Below, in pieces: positions 1 through 9,193 of a DNA stretch of 64,000 nt (the first letter of the stretch is position 1; each line of letters opens with the position of its first letter). Source of the stretch: Peptoniphilaceae bacterium (lineage in GTDB: Bacteria; Bacillota; Clostridia; Tissierellales; Peptoniphilaceae); the NCBI GenBank assembly GCA_030152565.1, contig JASLJE010000006.1, positions 38,770 through 102,769 on the forward strand, given 5' to 3'. The notes under the pieces are model-generated. The model was not told where the DNA came from and made no database searches. It worked only from the letters and a program-made list of their open reading frames with translations. The position numbers and the translations under genes were made by a program.

Positions 1-883
1 AAAGGTCTTTGAAGAAGAGATAATAAATCTTAAGGACCTAGTTGATGACTTTAATAGATCTTTAGAGTCTTACTACTATTCAGTTTCAGTAAATGAATCT
101 AGGATAAGGACCATAGAAGACATATTTTCCAGTTTTCAAAATTTAAAGAGAAAATATGGTAGAGACCAGGAAGAAATTCTTCAGTTTTATGATAAAATAA
201 AAAGTAGATACCAACTCTTGGATAACATTGAAGAAAAGAGAAGGGAAATTAAAAAAGATTTGGCAGGTCTTAGCAAGAAAAACCTGGACTTGGCCGAAGA
301 ATTGACCGGCATAAGAAAAACTGTGGCCAAGGAATTTGAAGGCCAGATGATAGCAGAACTCTTGGAAATGAATATAAAAAACATAGAATTTTATATAGAC
401 TTTTTAAGCCTGGAAGAGGTGGGTGAAAATGGAAAAGACCAGATAGATTTTCTAATATCCACCAATAAGGGCCAAGATGTTAAAAGCCTAAGCCAGGTGG
501 CCTCAGGTGGAGAAATTTCCAGATTTATGTTAGCATTAAAGGCAATACTAGCTGATTATGACAATGTACAAACGATAATTTTCGATGAGATAGATACAGG
601 TATAAGCGGTAGGACAGCCCAAATAGTAGGGGAGAAATTATTAAAGATTTCCAAGAAAAGGCAAGTGGTTGTTATAACCCACCTTCCTCAGATAGCTGCC
701 CTGGCTGACAGCCACTATTTAATTGAAAAAAACACAGTAGACAATAAGACGTTAACCAGCATGGTTAAGATAGACCAGGAAGAAAGAGTCCACGAACTAG
801 CAAGACTCATAAGTGGAGTGGACATAACAGACCTGAGTATATCCAGTGCCAGAGAAATGTTGGACCTAACGAGAAAGTTATGA
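1..883 (+). CDS. recN: DNA repair ATPase RecN, 3' part (5' end outside window)
   Basis: The frame is open from base 2, so the gene enters from the left; about 293 C-terminal residues are visible. RecN is an SMC-like ATPase acting early in double-strand break repair. The visible part starts in coiled coil rich in Lys and Glu, then gives the C-terminal ABC half: the signature ASGGE followed by SRFMLALK, the Walker B/D-loop FDEIDTGISG, and the H-loop VITHLPQIAA. The ATG at 218 is an internal methionine, not the start. Stop TGA at 881 lies 7 bases before the next gene, so the two are probably co-transcribed. Identification is secure from the RecN-type linkage of these motifs. Confidence 0.95.
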   Translation, partial: KVFEEEIINLKDLVDDFNRSLESYYYSVSVNESRIRTIEDIFSSFQNLKRKYGRDQEEILQFYDKIKSRYQLLDNIEEKRREIKKDLAGLSKKNLDLAEELTGIRKTVAKEFEGQMIAELLEMNIKNIEFYIDFLSLEEVGENGKDQIDFLISTNKGQDVKSLSQVASGGEISRFMLALKAILADYDNVQTIIFDEIDTGISGRTAQIVGEKLLKISKKRQVVVITHLPQIAALADSHYLIEKNTVDNKTLTSMVKIDQEERVHELARLISGVDITDLSISSAREMLDLTRKL

Positions 884-890
884 GGTTACT

Positions 891-1433
891 ATGGATAAGT
901 CATATTACGAAGAAAAGACTATAAAAAGTGATACTATTTACGATGGTAGGATTTTAAAACTAAGGGTGGACAATGTGGAATTACCCAACAAGATGTACTC
1001 TAAAAGGGAGATAGTAGAACACCCAAGAGGAGTGGCTATGGTTCCCCTTATAGGAGAGGATATAATCCTGGTAAAGCAATATAGAAAGGCCATAGAGGAC
1101 TTTATCTATGAAATACCAGCAGGCCTAGTTGAGATAAATGAGAATATCCAGGAAACTGCCATCAGGGAGTTACAAGAAGAAATAGGCTACAAGCCTAATA
1201 AGATAGAGCTTATTTCAGAAGCCTATGCATCACCAGGCTTTACAGATGAAAAGATCTCTATTTTCCTAGCAACAGATTTGGAAGAGTCAAAGTTGGACTT
1301 GGACGATACAGAGTTTTTAGAAGTGGAGAGAATGCCCCTTCAAAAGGCCTATGACATGATAGAAAACTTTGAAATCTACGATGCAAAAACCATAATAGGA
1401 ATACTTTTTGCCATGAGGAGACTAGGTAAATAA
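891..1433 (+). CDS. nudF: Nudix hydrolase, ADP-ribose pyrophosphatase type
   Basis: A 180-residue cytoplasmic hydrolase predicted to cleave ADP-ribose to AMP and ribose 5-phosphate. The Nudix box lies at residues 78-100, with Gly78, the REL-EE core (RELQEEIG) and the spacing GX5EX7REUXEEXGU intact. The preceding segment VKQYRKAIEDFIYEIPAG is typical of the NudF/ADPRase subfamily, where it helps select ADP-ribose. The start is 7 bases after recN and overlaps nothing; the stop TAA abuts the ATG of the M50 protease gene. The family is clear; substrate is inferred from subfamily motifs. Confidence 0.9.
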   Translation: MDKSYYEEKTIKSDTIYDGRILKLRVDNVELPNKMYSKREIVEHPRGVAMVPLIGEDIILVKQYRKAIEDFIYEIPAGLVEINENIQETAIRELQEEIGYKPNKIELISEAYASPGFTDEKISIFLATDLEESKLDLDDTEFLEVERMPLQKAYDMIENFEIYDAKTIIGILFAMRRLGK

Positions 1434-2045
1434 ATGGAAAGAATAATAAATGTTTTAGCAGTGGCCCTAGCCCTAACCTATACCATCATATCCCATGAGT
1501 TAGCCCATGGATATATGGCTTTATGGAATGGGGATAGCACTGCTAAAGATTATGGAAGACTTACATTAAATCCTTTAGCGCATTTAGACCCTAAAGGATT
1601 AATTTTTTTAATATTATTTAAATTTGGTTGGGCCAAGCCTGTGCCCATAGATGATAGGAATTTTAAGCACAGGAGGTTGGGCTTGTTTTTAGTATCTATA
1701 GCTGGAGTTTGTGTAAACTTTTTATCCACCTTTATAGCCCTGGGCTTGATTTTTTGGATAAATCCCCAGCTAGACTTTGTCTTTCAAGTCCTAAGATATA
1801 TAGCCTTATATGGGGTTTTCTTTGGAGTATTTAACCTAATACCCATACCTCCCTTGGATGGATCTAAAATTTTAGCATCCTTTCTACCAAGAAAGTTTGA
1901 ATACTTTATTTACAGGTATGAAAAATACTTTAATATACTTCTTTTAATTCTTTTATTCTCCAATCAAATAACTAAATTCATGGATCCTCTAGTAAGCCTA
2001 ATCTTAAATGGCATGCTGAAATTCTATGTGGGAGTATTCGGATGA
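1434..2045 (+). CDS. Site-2 protease family (M50) membrane metallopeptidase
   Basis: A 203-residue integral membrane protein with the zinc site HELAH at residues 21-25 inside the first membrane segment and a second metal motif IPPLDG with Asp142, the order expected for compact M50B rhomboid-like site-2 proteases. Several hydrophobic helices cover nearly all of the chain. It lacks the PDZ domain seen in the RseP homologue of this window (50735-51742), so it is a separate short paralogue whose substrate is unknown. The ATG directly follows the previous stop codon and the 3' end overlaps scpA by 4 bases. This nudix-M50-scpA order is common in Firmicutes. Confidence 0.9.
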   Translation: MERIINVLAVALALTYTIISHELAHGYMALWNGDSTAKDYGRLTLNPLAHLDPKGLIFLILFKFGWAKPVPIDDRNFKHRRLGLFLVSIAGVCVNFLSTFIALGLIFWINPQLDFVFQVLRYIALYGVFFGVFNLIPIPPLDGSKILASFLPRKFEYFIYRYEKYFNILLLILLFSNQITKFMDPLVSLILNGMLKFYVGVFG

Positions 2046-2770
2046 TTGAGATAAAGACCAAGGAGTTTTTTGGGCCCTTTGACCTTTTACTGGACCTAAT
2101 AGCCAAGTCAAAAATAGATATTTACGACATAGAAATAAGTGAGATAACCTCTTCCTATGTGGAGAGCCTGTCTGATTTAGACCTAGAGTCTGATGAGCTA
2201 AGTGACTTTATCACCATGGCCACCAGGCTTTTGACCATAAAGACTAGGACTCTTATCAAGGATAGTTTTGAGGATGAGGATGAAGAAGAGGAGCTAACCA
2301 GAGAAGAGCTTATAAATAGGCTAATAGAGTATAGAAAGTTCAAGGAAGTTTCCAAGAAACTTAGAGATTATGAAAAAGATGGAATTTTAATCTACAACAA
2401 GCTACAAGAAGACTTAAATGAATTTTCTACTGATAAGTCTCAAGATAAGATAGTAGGGGATTTGTCCCTACTGACTAAACTTTTAGATGATTTAATAAAT
2501 AAAAATGAAGGCTATGACGAGGAAAAAATCGTAGATAGAATTCTAAATGTGGAAGAATATTCCCTGGAAAAATATACCTCCCTACTAGGAGAGGAAGTAA
2601 GAAAGAAAAAAAGACTTAATATAAGTGAGAAAATAAGAAGGGCCCAGTCAAAATCTGAGGCCATAATAATATTTTTATCCATTCTTGAAATGACCAAGAA
2701 GGACCAGGTAAGAGTAAGTCAAGAAGGTAGAGAGATAATGATTAAGTTAAATGAGGCGTTAAATGGATGA
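2042..2770 (+). CDS. scpA: Segregation and condensation protein A (kleisin)
   Basis: ScpA is the kleisin subunit of the SMC-ScpA-ScpB condensin that folds and segregates the chromosome. The 242-residue product begins with the conserved FFGPFDLLLDLIAKSKIDIYD-type N-terminal SMC-binding region, has an acidic central linker (EDEDEEEELTREE) and ends in a winged-helix part with IIIFLSILEM. Length is normal. Its ATG overlaps the stop of the M50 gene (ATGA), and its own end overlaps scpB, suggesting coupled translation of the two subunits. Confidence 0.95.
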   Translation: MIEIKTKEFFGPFDLLLDLIAKSKIDIYDIEISEITSSYVESLSDLDLESDELSDFITMATRLLTIKTRTLIKDSFEDEDEEEELTREELINRLIEYRKFKEVSKKLRDYEKDGILIYNKLQEDLNEFSTDKSQDKIVGDLSLLTKLLDDLINKNEGYDEEKIVDRILNVEEYSLEKYTSLLGEEVRKKKRLNISEKIRRAQSKSEAIIIFLSILEMTKKDQVRVSQEGREIMIKLNEALNG

Positions 2771-3317
2771 TAGAGAGTATAAATCAATAATAGAGGCCCT
2801 ACTCTATGTCTGGGCAGAACCTATTCACCTGGACGAGCTGGCGGCTATTATTGACTTAAATAAGGTGACGACAAAAAGACTATTAAGTGAAATGCAAGAT
2901 GAAATAGAGCATTATAGAAGGGGACTTGTCCTAAATGAATACGATGACTACTATCAGTTTTCCACCAGGCTAGAGCATAGCTCTTATATATCTAAACTGG
3001 TTAAGGACAGTAAGAAGAGGGAACTTTCCAACTCCTCGATGGAGACCCTGGCTATAATTGCCTACAAGCAACCTGTTACCAGAATAGAGGTAGACAATAT
3101 TAGGGGAGTTAAGAGTAGCTCCTCCATTGATACCTTGGTTAAGAGGGGCTTGATAACAGAAGTGGGTAGGTTGGACAAGATAGGTAAGCCTATCTTATAT
3201 GGTACTACCCTGGAATTTCTTAGGTTTTTCAACATCCAAAGTCTGGATCAACTGCCAGAGATAAAGGATCTTGAAAAACTGGATGAACACTTATTGGATG
3301 GTGACTATGAGGATTAA
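2763..3317 (+). CDS. scpB: Segregation and condensation protein B
   Basis: A 184-residue dimeric winged-helix protein that binds ScpA in the condensin complex. Diagnostic stretches include SIIEALLYVWAEPI at the N-terminus and ETLAIIAYKQPVTRIEVDNIRGV in the second winged-helix domain. It starts within the last codons of scpA (8-base overlap) and its end overlaps the pseudouridine synthase gene, continuing the compact operon. Confidence 0.95.
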   Translation: MDDREYKSIIEALLYVWAEPIHLDELAAIIDLNKVTTKRLLSEMQDEIEHYRRGLVLNEYDDYYQFSTRLEHSSYISKLVKDSKKRELSNSSMETLAIIAYKQPVTRIEVDNIRGVKSSSSIDTLVKRGLITEVGRLDKIGKPILYGTTLEFLRFFNIQSLDQLPEIKDLEKLDEHLLDGDYED

Positions 3318-4002
3318 TAAATATATAGCAAGATGTGGCATAGCATCTAGGAGAAAGGCTGAACAATTGGTGATAGATGGCCATATCCAGGTAAATGGCA
3401 GGACAATAGATGACCTGGCAACCAGGGTAGATCCTGACAAGGACCTGGTTACCTATAAGGGAAGGCCTATTGAACTGGTAGAAAACAAGTACTATCTTAT
3501 GTTAAATAAGCCGGTGGGCTATACTTGCACCAATGAGGATATATATGCTGAAAAAACAATCTTTGATCTAATAGACATAGATACTAAACTTTTTTCCATA
3601 GGCCGCCTGGACAAGGATAGTAGTGGCCTTATTTTAATAACCAATGATGGAGATATTTACAATAAGATCATGCACCCTAGTAGCCAGGTCTGTAAGAAAT
3701 ACCTGGTAGGCTTAAATAGGAAGTTTAACAAGAAGGACCAGGTCTTTTTTGAAAAGGGCATAGATATAGGAGGCTATATTACCAATCCCTCCAGCCTGGA
3801 ATATCGAAAAGAAGACGACCAGCTTTACATATCCATAGATGAGGGAAAAAACAGGCAGATTAGAAGAATGTTTCAGGCCCTAGACTATAGGGTTGACAAG
3901 CTGCATAGAGTATCTGTAGGCCAGATTCAATTGGGAGATTTGGAGCTGGGCCACTATAGAAAATTAAATGAAAAAGAATTAAATTATTTGAGGAAGTTAT
4001 AA
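3307..4002 (+). CDS. rluB: rRNA pseudouridine synthase, RsuA/RluB family
   Basis: Predicted to convert a uridine of rRNA (23S U2605 for RluB in E. coli) to pseudouridine. An S4 RNA-binding domain (residues 1-60, MRINKYIARCGIASRRKAE) precedes the catalytic domain with the motif GRLDKDSSGLILITNDGD, in which Asp101 is the catalytic aspartate. An ATG exists upstream at 3271, but that extension overlaps scpB heavily and is not like the family; the ATG at 3307 begins exactly at the S4 domain and overlaps scpB by 11 bases. The RluB versus RsuA assignment is inferred from operon position next to scpB. Confidence 0.88.
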   Translation: MRINKYIARCGIASRRKAEQLVIDGHIQVNGRTIDDLATRVDPDKDLVTYKGRPIELVENKYYLMLNKPVGYTCTNEDIYAEKTIFDLIDIDTKLFSIGRLDKDSSGLILITNDGDIYNKIMHPSSQVCKKYLVGLNRKFNKKDQVFFEKGIDIGGYITNPSSLEYRKEDDQLYISIDEGKNRQIRRMFQALDYRVDKLHRVSVGQIQLGDLELGHYRKLNEKELNYLRKL

Positions 4003-4559
4003 TGAAAAGTTTTAAGAATGTATTGGATATATCTGGATACTTTATAGGAAAAATAGAAGAGGATGACATTTGCCTAGATATGACCTTGGGTAAGGGCAAT
4101 GACTTTATAAAGATTTTAGATAGGCTGGAAACAGGCCATGCCTATGGCTTTGACATCCAGGATTTGGCCATAGAAAAGACCAGGCTAAGATTAAAGGATT
4201 ATGATCCAGAATCCTACAGCCTAATAAAAGACTCCCACCACAAGATTTTAGACCATGTCCATGACCAGGTAGACTTTGCCATCTATAATTTAGGCTATCT
4301 GCCCAGCGGAGACAAGACCATTATCACCAGGCCAGACACAACCATAGAGAGCCTTAAAAGTCTCTTGAGTATTTTAAGTCCTAAGGGGCTGGTTGTCCTA
4401 AGCTTTTACTTGGGCCATGAGGGGGGCTTTGAAGAATATGAAAAGACCCTAGCCTATTTAGAGGACCTGGACCAAAAAAAATACAGTGTACTTAATTTTA
4501 GATACATAAACCAAATAAACAATCCACCCCAAGTGGTGGTTATAGAAAGGCTGGAATAG
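4002..4559 (+). CDS. mnmM: tRNA (mnm5s2U34) methyltransferase MnmM (YtqB family)
   Basis: A 185-residue SAM-dependent methyltransferase. The SAM-binding loop is DMTLGKGND at residues 26-34 and the family hallmark NLGYLPSGDK lies at about 96-105, followed by ITRPDTT. These match the YtqB family, shown in B. subtilis to complete the mnm5 modification of wobble uridine in tRNA. It starts on the last base of the preceding gene's stop (TAATG) and is followed within 1 base by the flavoprotein gene. Earlier databases call this family rRNA methylase; the MnmM role is transferred from family knowledge. Confidence 0.85.
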   Translation: MKSFKNVLDISGYFIGKIEEDDICLDMTLGKGNDFIKILDRLETGHAYGFDIQDLAIEKTRLRLKDYDPESYSLIKDSHHKILDHVHDQVDFAIYNLGYLPSGDKTIITRPDTTIESLKSLLSILSPKGLVVLSFYLGHEGGFEEYEKTLAYLEDLDQKKYSVLNFRYINQINNPPQVVVIERLE

Positions 4560-4560
4560 T

Positions 4561-5787
4561 ATGAAAATAGGAATTATTGGAGCTGGCCCCAGTGGCCTAA
4601 TGGCCGCCATAGCAGCCAGCCAAAGTCAAGATGCAGAAATAACCATATTTGAAAAAAATGAAAAAATAGGTAAGAAACTATTTATTACAGGCAAGGGTAG
4701 ATGTAATATAACCAATGACAAGGATATAGGAGACTTTTTTGACTATATACCAACCAACCATAAATTTCTCTACAGTAGCCTTTATAGCTTTTCCAACTTT
4801 CAATTAATAAAAATGTTAAATGACAGTGGGCTAAAGACTAAGGTGGAAAGAGGAGATAGGGTCTTTCCTAGCTCTGACAAGTCATCCGATGTTATAAAGC
4901 ACTTGGAAAAGATGATAGGAAAGAAAAATATAAGACTAGTCTTAAATAGTCAGGTGGACAAGGTCAGCCAGGAAGATGGAAAATTTATAGTGGGTCTTAA
5001 GGATAAAACCTATTCTTTTGACAAGTTAATTTTAGCCACTGGAGGCATGTCCTATCCTATGACAGGATCTACTGGAGATGGCTATGGCTTTGCCAAGGGA
5101 CTGGACCATCAAATAGTAAGGCCTAAGCCTTCCCTTTGCCCTCTTTTAATCAAGGAGGACTTTATAGGAGACTTGGCAGGGATTAGCTTAATTAATATAG
5201 ACTTAAATATAAGGGCCAAGGATGAAAAGATAAGTGAGTTTGGAGAACTTCTTTTTACCCATAGAGGCATAAGTGGACCTACAGTTCTAAGGGCTTCTAG
5301 TCAGTTGAACAAGTATGACAAGAAGGACGTGAGCCTTTCCATAGACTTTAAGCCAGCCCTAGATGATAAAAAATTAGACAATAGGATACTTAGGGACTTG
5401 GACAAGGGACCTAATAAAAATATATCCAGTCTTTTAGAAGGACTTTTAATCAGGGCCATAATTCCCTTGGTCTTGGAAAGAAGTGGGATTTCACCAGATA
5501 AGAAGGCCCACCAACTTAGCAAGGAGGAAAGAAGAAGCCTGGTTTACCATATTAAAAACTTTAGCCTGGCCTATGGAGGCCTGGAAGATATCAGATATGC
5601 CATAGTAACCTCAGGTGGGGTGGATGTGGATGAAATTGATCCATCTACCATGGAGAGTAAGCTATGTTCTGGCCTATACTTTGCAGGAGAGCTAATAGAT
5701 GTGGACGCCTTAACAGGAGGTTTTAACCTTCAAATAGCTTTTTCTACAGGCTACTTGGCAGGTATGAATGCAGGGGGGATCATGTAA
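4561..5787 (+). CDS. NAD(P)/FAD-dependent oxidoreductase, HI0933/BaiN family
   Basis: A 408-residue flavoprotein. The N-terminal Rossmann motif GAGPSGLMAA (residues 7-16) binds FAD; GKGRCNITN (44-52) and LATGGMSYPMTGSTGDGYGF are HI0933-family signatures, and the C-terminal GLYFAGELIDVDALTGGFN closes the FAD site. Members are found beside cmk and plsC in many Firmicutes, as here. Physiological substrates are mostly unknown; BaiN acts on bile acids in one Clostridium, but that activity cannot be read from this sequence. Stop TAA overlaps the cmk start by one base. Confidence 0.88.
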   Translation: MKIGIIGAGPSGLMAAIAASQSQDAEITIFEKNEKIGKKLFITGKGRCNITNDKDIGDFFDYIPTNHKFLYSSLYSFSNFQLIKMLNDSGLKTKVERGDRVFPSSDKSSDVIKHLEKMIGKKNIRLVLNSQVDKVSQEDGKFIVGLKDKTYSFDKLILATGGMSYPMTGSTGDGYGFAKGLDHQIVRPKPSLCPLLIKEDFIGDLAGISLINIDLNIRAKDEKISEFGELLFTHRGISGPTVLRASSQLNKYDKKDVSLSIDFKPALDDKKLDNRILRDLDKGPNKNISSLLEGLLIRAIIPLVLERSGISPDKKAHQLSKEERRSLVYHIKNFSLAYGGLEDIRYAIVTSGGVDVDEIDPSTMESKLCSGLYFAGELIDVDALTGGFNLQIAFSTGYLAGMNAGGIM

Positions 5788-6446
5788 TGAAAAAATTTAA
5801 ATCAATAGCCATAGATGGACCATCTGGCGCAGGTAAGAGTACTATAGCCAAGCTTTTGGCAGAAAAAATAGGCTTTTCCTACCTGGATACAGGGGCCATG
5901 TATAGGATGTTTACCTACTACTACTTAAGTGAAGGCTTTGATCTGGACAAGGAAGAGGAGCTGATTAAGGCTATAGATAAGATAGAGCTTAGGATAGAGG
6001 ATGGGGGATTTTACCTAAATGGAAAAAGAGTCAATAAGGAGATTAGAAGTGAGCAGGTAACCAGGAATGTATCCTTAATTTCCAGCTACCAGGCTATAAG
6101 AGAAAATCTAGTTGACCAACAAAGGGCTATAGCCCAAAAGGATAATATTATTTTAGATGGTAGAGATATTGGAACTGTGGTTTTAAAAGATGCAGATATA
6201 AAATTCTTTTTAACAGCCTCTGTAGAGGAAAGGGCCAGAAGAAGATATGACCAGCTGGCCGATTCTAGTATAGACTTTGAAAAGATAAAAGAAGACATAA
6301 TTAGAAGGGATGATTTTGACAGCAATAGAGAAATCTCCCCCCTAAGAAAGGCCGATGATGCTATCTTGATAGACAGTAGTTCTTATAGCATAGATGAGAC
6401 CATAGATATATTGATAAAGAAATTAGAGGAAAAAAATGTTATATAG
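5787..6446 (+). CDS. cmk: Cytidylate kinase
   Basis: Phosphorylates CMP and dCMP in pyrimidine nucleotide salvage. The 219-residue chain has the P-loop GPSGAGKST at residues 11-19, the acceptor-site segment YLDTGAMYR and the late motif DGRDIGTVVL. Length is typical of the short-insert bacterial enzyme. It begins on the final base of the flavoprotein stop codon and ends 11 bases inside plsC. The cmk-plsC-ispH-rpsA order is conserved in Clostridia, supporting the calls for all four. Confidence 0.96.
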   Translation: MKKFKSIAIDGPSGAGKSTIAKLLAEKIGFSYLDTGAMYRMFTYYYLSEGFDLDKEEELIKAIDKIELRIEDGGFYLNGKRVNKEIRSEQVTRNVSLISSYQAIRENLVDQQRAIAQKDNIILDGRDIGTVVLKDADIKFFLTASVEERARRRYDQLADSSIDFEKIKEDIIRRDDFDSNREISPLRKADDAILIDSSSYSIDETIDILIKKLEEKNVI

Positions 6447-7008
6447 TATTATGAAGGTGATTTTATGGCCTATAAATAAAGTCTTATTTAGATTTGAAGC
6501 AGTTAATAGGCCAGACTTGGACAAGGACAAAAGACTAATACTTTGTTCCAACCACATATCAGCAATGGACCCTATCCTAATAGCCATGACCTTTAATAGG
6601 AAGATTTCCTTTATGGCCAAGATAGAGTTATTTAAAAACAAGCTGGTAGGATCTTTTTTAAGAGGCCTGGGTGCCATACCGGTAGATAGGGAGAAAAGTG
6701 ATCTAAAGGCTATAAAGTCTTCTTTAGGAGTTCTTAAAGAAGAAAAGGTTTTAGGAATTTTCCCAGAGGGAACCAGGGTTAAGGCCATAGCTGAAGAAAA
6801 CATGAAAACAGGTATAGGTTATTTAGCCTATAGGGGCCAGGCGGATATTCTTCCAGTTGAAATAGTTGGAAGCTACAAGCCCTTTAGAAAAATGAAGATA
6901 GTTTACAAGGAACCTATAGCCATAGAGGACTATAAGGATGTGGACAAGAAGGAAGTCTATGACCTTATAACCAAGGATATTTATAGGGCTATTTATAATA
7001 AGGAGTAG
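6436..7008 (+). CDS. plsC: 1-acyl-sn-glycerol-3-phosphate acyltransferase
   Basis: Predicted to acylate lysophosphatidic acid to phosphatidic acid at the inner face of the membrane. The catalytic HX4D motif is His40-Asp45 (NHISAMD) and the substrate-binding motif FPEGTR lies at 109-114. The N-terminus is hydrophobic. The ATG at 6436 has an AGAGGA sequence at a good distance; a second ATG at 6451 is possible. Overlap with cmk is 11 bases and the gap to ispH-rpsA is 2 bases. Confidence 0.92.
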   Translation: MLYSIMKVILWPINKVLFRFEAVNRPDLDKDKRLILCSNHISAMDPILIAMTFNRKISFMAKIELFKNKLVGSFLRGLGAIPVDREKSDLKAIKSSLGVLKEEKVLGIFPEGTRVKAIAEENMKTGIGYLAYRGQADILPVEIVGSYKPFRKMKIVYKEPIAIEDYKDVDKKEVYDLITKDIYRAIYNKE

Positions 7009-7010
7009 GC

Positions 7011-9083
7011 ATGGAAATAATCTTAGCCAAGAGTGCTGGCTTTTGTGGCGGAGTAAAAAACATTGCAAATATTACGGAAAAAACTTTAGAAAAAGAGGAT
7101 AAGGCCTATTCTTTTGGCCAATTAATCCACAATAGACAGTATGTGGATCAGGTTAGAAAAAAAGGTCTGGTAGAAATAGAAGACCTGAAAGGCCTAGAAG
7201 AAGGATCTACCATAATCGGTAGGGCCCATGGTGTTAAAAAAGAAACTAAGGAAAAAATAATTAAATTAGGGCATAATTATATAGACGGAACCTGTCCTGT
7301 TTTACTTAAAATCTATGAAAAAATGATAGAAGAGTGGAAAAAAGGCTACAGGATAATAATAGTGGGAGACCCAGACCATCCAGAGGTTATGGCCTTAAAT
7401 AGCATGGTTGACTATGAGGCCTGGATAATTTCCAGCCCAGAAGAGGCAAAAAACATCCAAAAGTTAAATAATCTTTATATAATTAGCCAAACAACGAATA
7501 TTTATGAGAAATTTTTTGAAATATCTGATATAATAAAAAGAAGAAATGTAAATGTGAAGGTTGATAACACAATATGTAATGCAACTAGGATCAGACAGGA
7601 AGAATGTTTAAACCTGTCTAAAAAAGTAGATGTTATGATTGTAATCGGGGGAAATAATAGTTCAAATACAGATAAACTGTATCAAATAGCTAAAAATAAT
7701 TGTAAAAAGGCATATAAAATTGAAACTATTGACCAGTTACCTTTGCAAAGCATAAAAAAATATAATACAATAGGTATAACAGCGGGAGCTTCTACGCCAA
7801 GCTGGATAATAGAGGAGGTCGTCAATAGAATGGACAATTTTAACAGTGAAGAATTTATGGAACAGGTAAAAGACAGTATGATTAGGATTTATCCTAAGGA
7901 TATTGTGAAAGGAACAGTTATCAATGTAAAGGATAACGAAATTTTTGTAGACATTAAATACCGTGCAGATGGTATCATCAAATTAGATGAAATGTCAGAA
8001 GAGGAATCAGCTGATCCAACTAAGGCTTTTAATGAAGGTGAAGAGATCGACGTATTCGTTATAAAATTAGATGATGGAGAAGGCAACGTTGCTTTGTCAA
8101 CAAGAAGAGTTCAAGGTTTGAAAAACTGGAAGAACTTAATGGCTGCTTTTGAAAATAACGAAATAGTTGAAGCTAAAGTAACAGGGGATAACTCTGGTGG
8201 ATTAGTAGTTAGCGTAATGGGAATTAGCGGTTTCATACCAGCTTCTCAAATTACTACTTACTATGTGAAAAACTTTAAACAATTTGTTGGTCAAACACTT
8301 GACTGTAGAATAATAAGTATAGATGAAAAGAAGAAGAGAGTTGTTCTTTCAAGCAGAATCGTTAAAGAAGAAAAATTAGATGATGTTTGGGAAAAAATCG
8401 TTGTTGGTGAAAAGATCACTGGCAAGGTAGTTAGAATGACTGACTTTGGTGCATTTGTTGACCTAGGTGGAGTTGATGCTTTAATTCACGTATCAGACAT
8501 TGCTTGGGAAAGAATAGATAAGCCATCAGACGTATTAGAAATAGGTCAAGAAGTTGAAGCTTTAGTATTAAAGGCTAACAGAGAAAGAAATAGAGTTTCT
8601 CTAGGATTAAAACAATTAACTGAAAAACCTTTCGACGTATTTGCTAAAAATAATAAGGTTGGAGACGTAGTTGACGGTGTTGTAGTTAATCTATTAGACT
8701 TCGGTGCATTTGTAAGACTTGAAGAAGGCGTTGAAGGATTAGTTCACGTTTCACAAGTAAGCAATGTACACGTTGAAAAACCATCAGATGAATTAAACTT
8801 AGATGATGAAGTACAAGTTAAAATTCTTGAAATCGATGAAGAAAATCAAAGAATTTCATTGAGCATGAGAGCTCTAATGGAACCAATTGAAACTGTTAAG
8901 GAAAACAAGGCAGTTATTCAAGAAATCGAAAAAAGAGAAAACGCAGTTAAAGAAGACGAAGATGAAGAAATTGAAGTAAGAGAAGACAAATTCGAAGAAG
9001 AAAAAGAATTCGACGCTTCAAATGATATTGGAATAAATATCGGTTCATTAATCGAATCAGCTGTTGAAAAACAAGATAACTAA
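7011..9083 (+). CDS. ispH-rpsA: IspH (HMBPP reductase) fused to ribosomal protein S1
   Basis: One 690-residue reading frame. Residues 1-280 are 4-hydroxy-3-methylbut-2-enyl diphosphate reductase, the last MEP-pathway step; its iron-sulfur ligands are Cys12 (GFCGGV), Cys95 (GTCPVL) and Cys189 (ICNAT), all present. Residues 295-625 carry four S1 RNA-binding repeats, each with a FGAFV- or GFIP-type core, and an acidic tail follows. The fusion is known in Clostridia. Codon choice shifts near 7880: the S1 part prefers GTT, GCT and CCA like rpsB and tsf, whereas the IspH part resembles neighbouring metabolic genes. A hairpin terminator follows directly. Confidence 0.95.
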   Translation: MEIILAKSAGFCGGVKNIANITEKTLEKEDKAYSFGQLIHNRQYVDQVRKKGLVEIEDLKGLEEGSTIIGRAHGVKKETKEKIIKLGHNYIDGTCPVLLKIYEKMIEEWKKGYRIIIVGDPDHPEVMALNSMVDYEAWIISSPEEAKNIQKLNNLYIISQTTNIYEKFFEISDIIKRRNVNVKVDNTICNATRIRQEECLNLSKKVDVMIVIGGNNSSNTDKLYQIAKNNCKKAYKIETIDQLPLQSIKKYNTIGITAGASTPSWIIEEVVNRMDNFNSEEFMEQVKDSMIRIYPKDIVKGTVINVKDNEIFVDIKYRADGIIKLDEMSEEESADPTKAFNEGEEIDVFVIKLDDGEGNVALSTRRVQGLKNWKNLMAAFENNEIVEAKVTGDNSGGLVVSVMGISGFIPASQITTYYVKNFKQFVGQTLDCRIISIDEKKKRVVLSSRIVKEEKLDDVWEKIVVGEKITGKVVRMTDFGAFVDLGGVDALIHVSDIAWERIDKPSDVLEIGQEVEALVLKANRERNRVSLGLKQLTEKPFDVFAKNNKVGDVVDGVVVNLLDFGAFVRLEEGVEGLVHVSQVSNVHVEKPSDELNLDDEVQVKILEIDEENQRISLSMRALMEPIETVKENKAVIQEIEKRENAVKEDEDEEIEVREDKFEEEKEFDASNDIGINIGSLIESAVEKQDN

Positions 9084-9093
9084 TTAAAAAATT

Positions 9094-9118
9094 AAGGAAG
9101 AGTAATCTTCCTTTTTTT
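9094..9118 (+). terminator. Rho-independent terminator after ispH-rpsA
   Basis: AAGGAAGA (9094-9101), a 4-base loop and TCTTCCTT (9106-9113) form a perfect 8-bp stem that runs into a T tract. It closes the recN-to-rpsA transcription unit. Confidence 0.9.
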
Positions 9119-9193
9119 ATTTTAAACTTTTATAAAGCCCCCTACTTATGGTATGATGTTAGTTGTGATTAACATTTGGGAGGTAGGAGGGAC

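Noticed and set aside
218..883. A separate gene starting at ATG 218
   Set aside because: The same frame is open to the left edge and encodes RecN coiled coil, so the ATG is internal.
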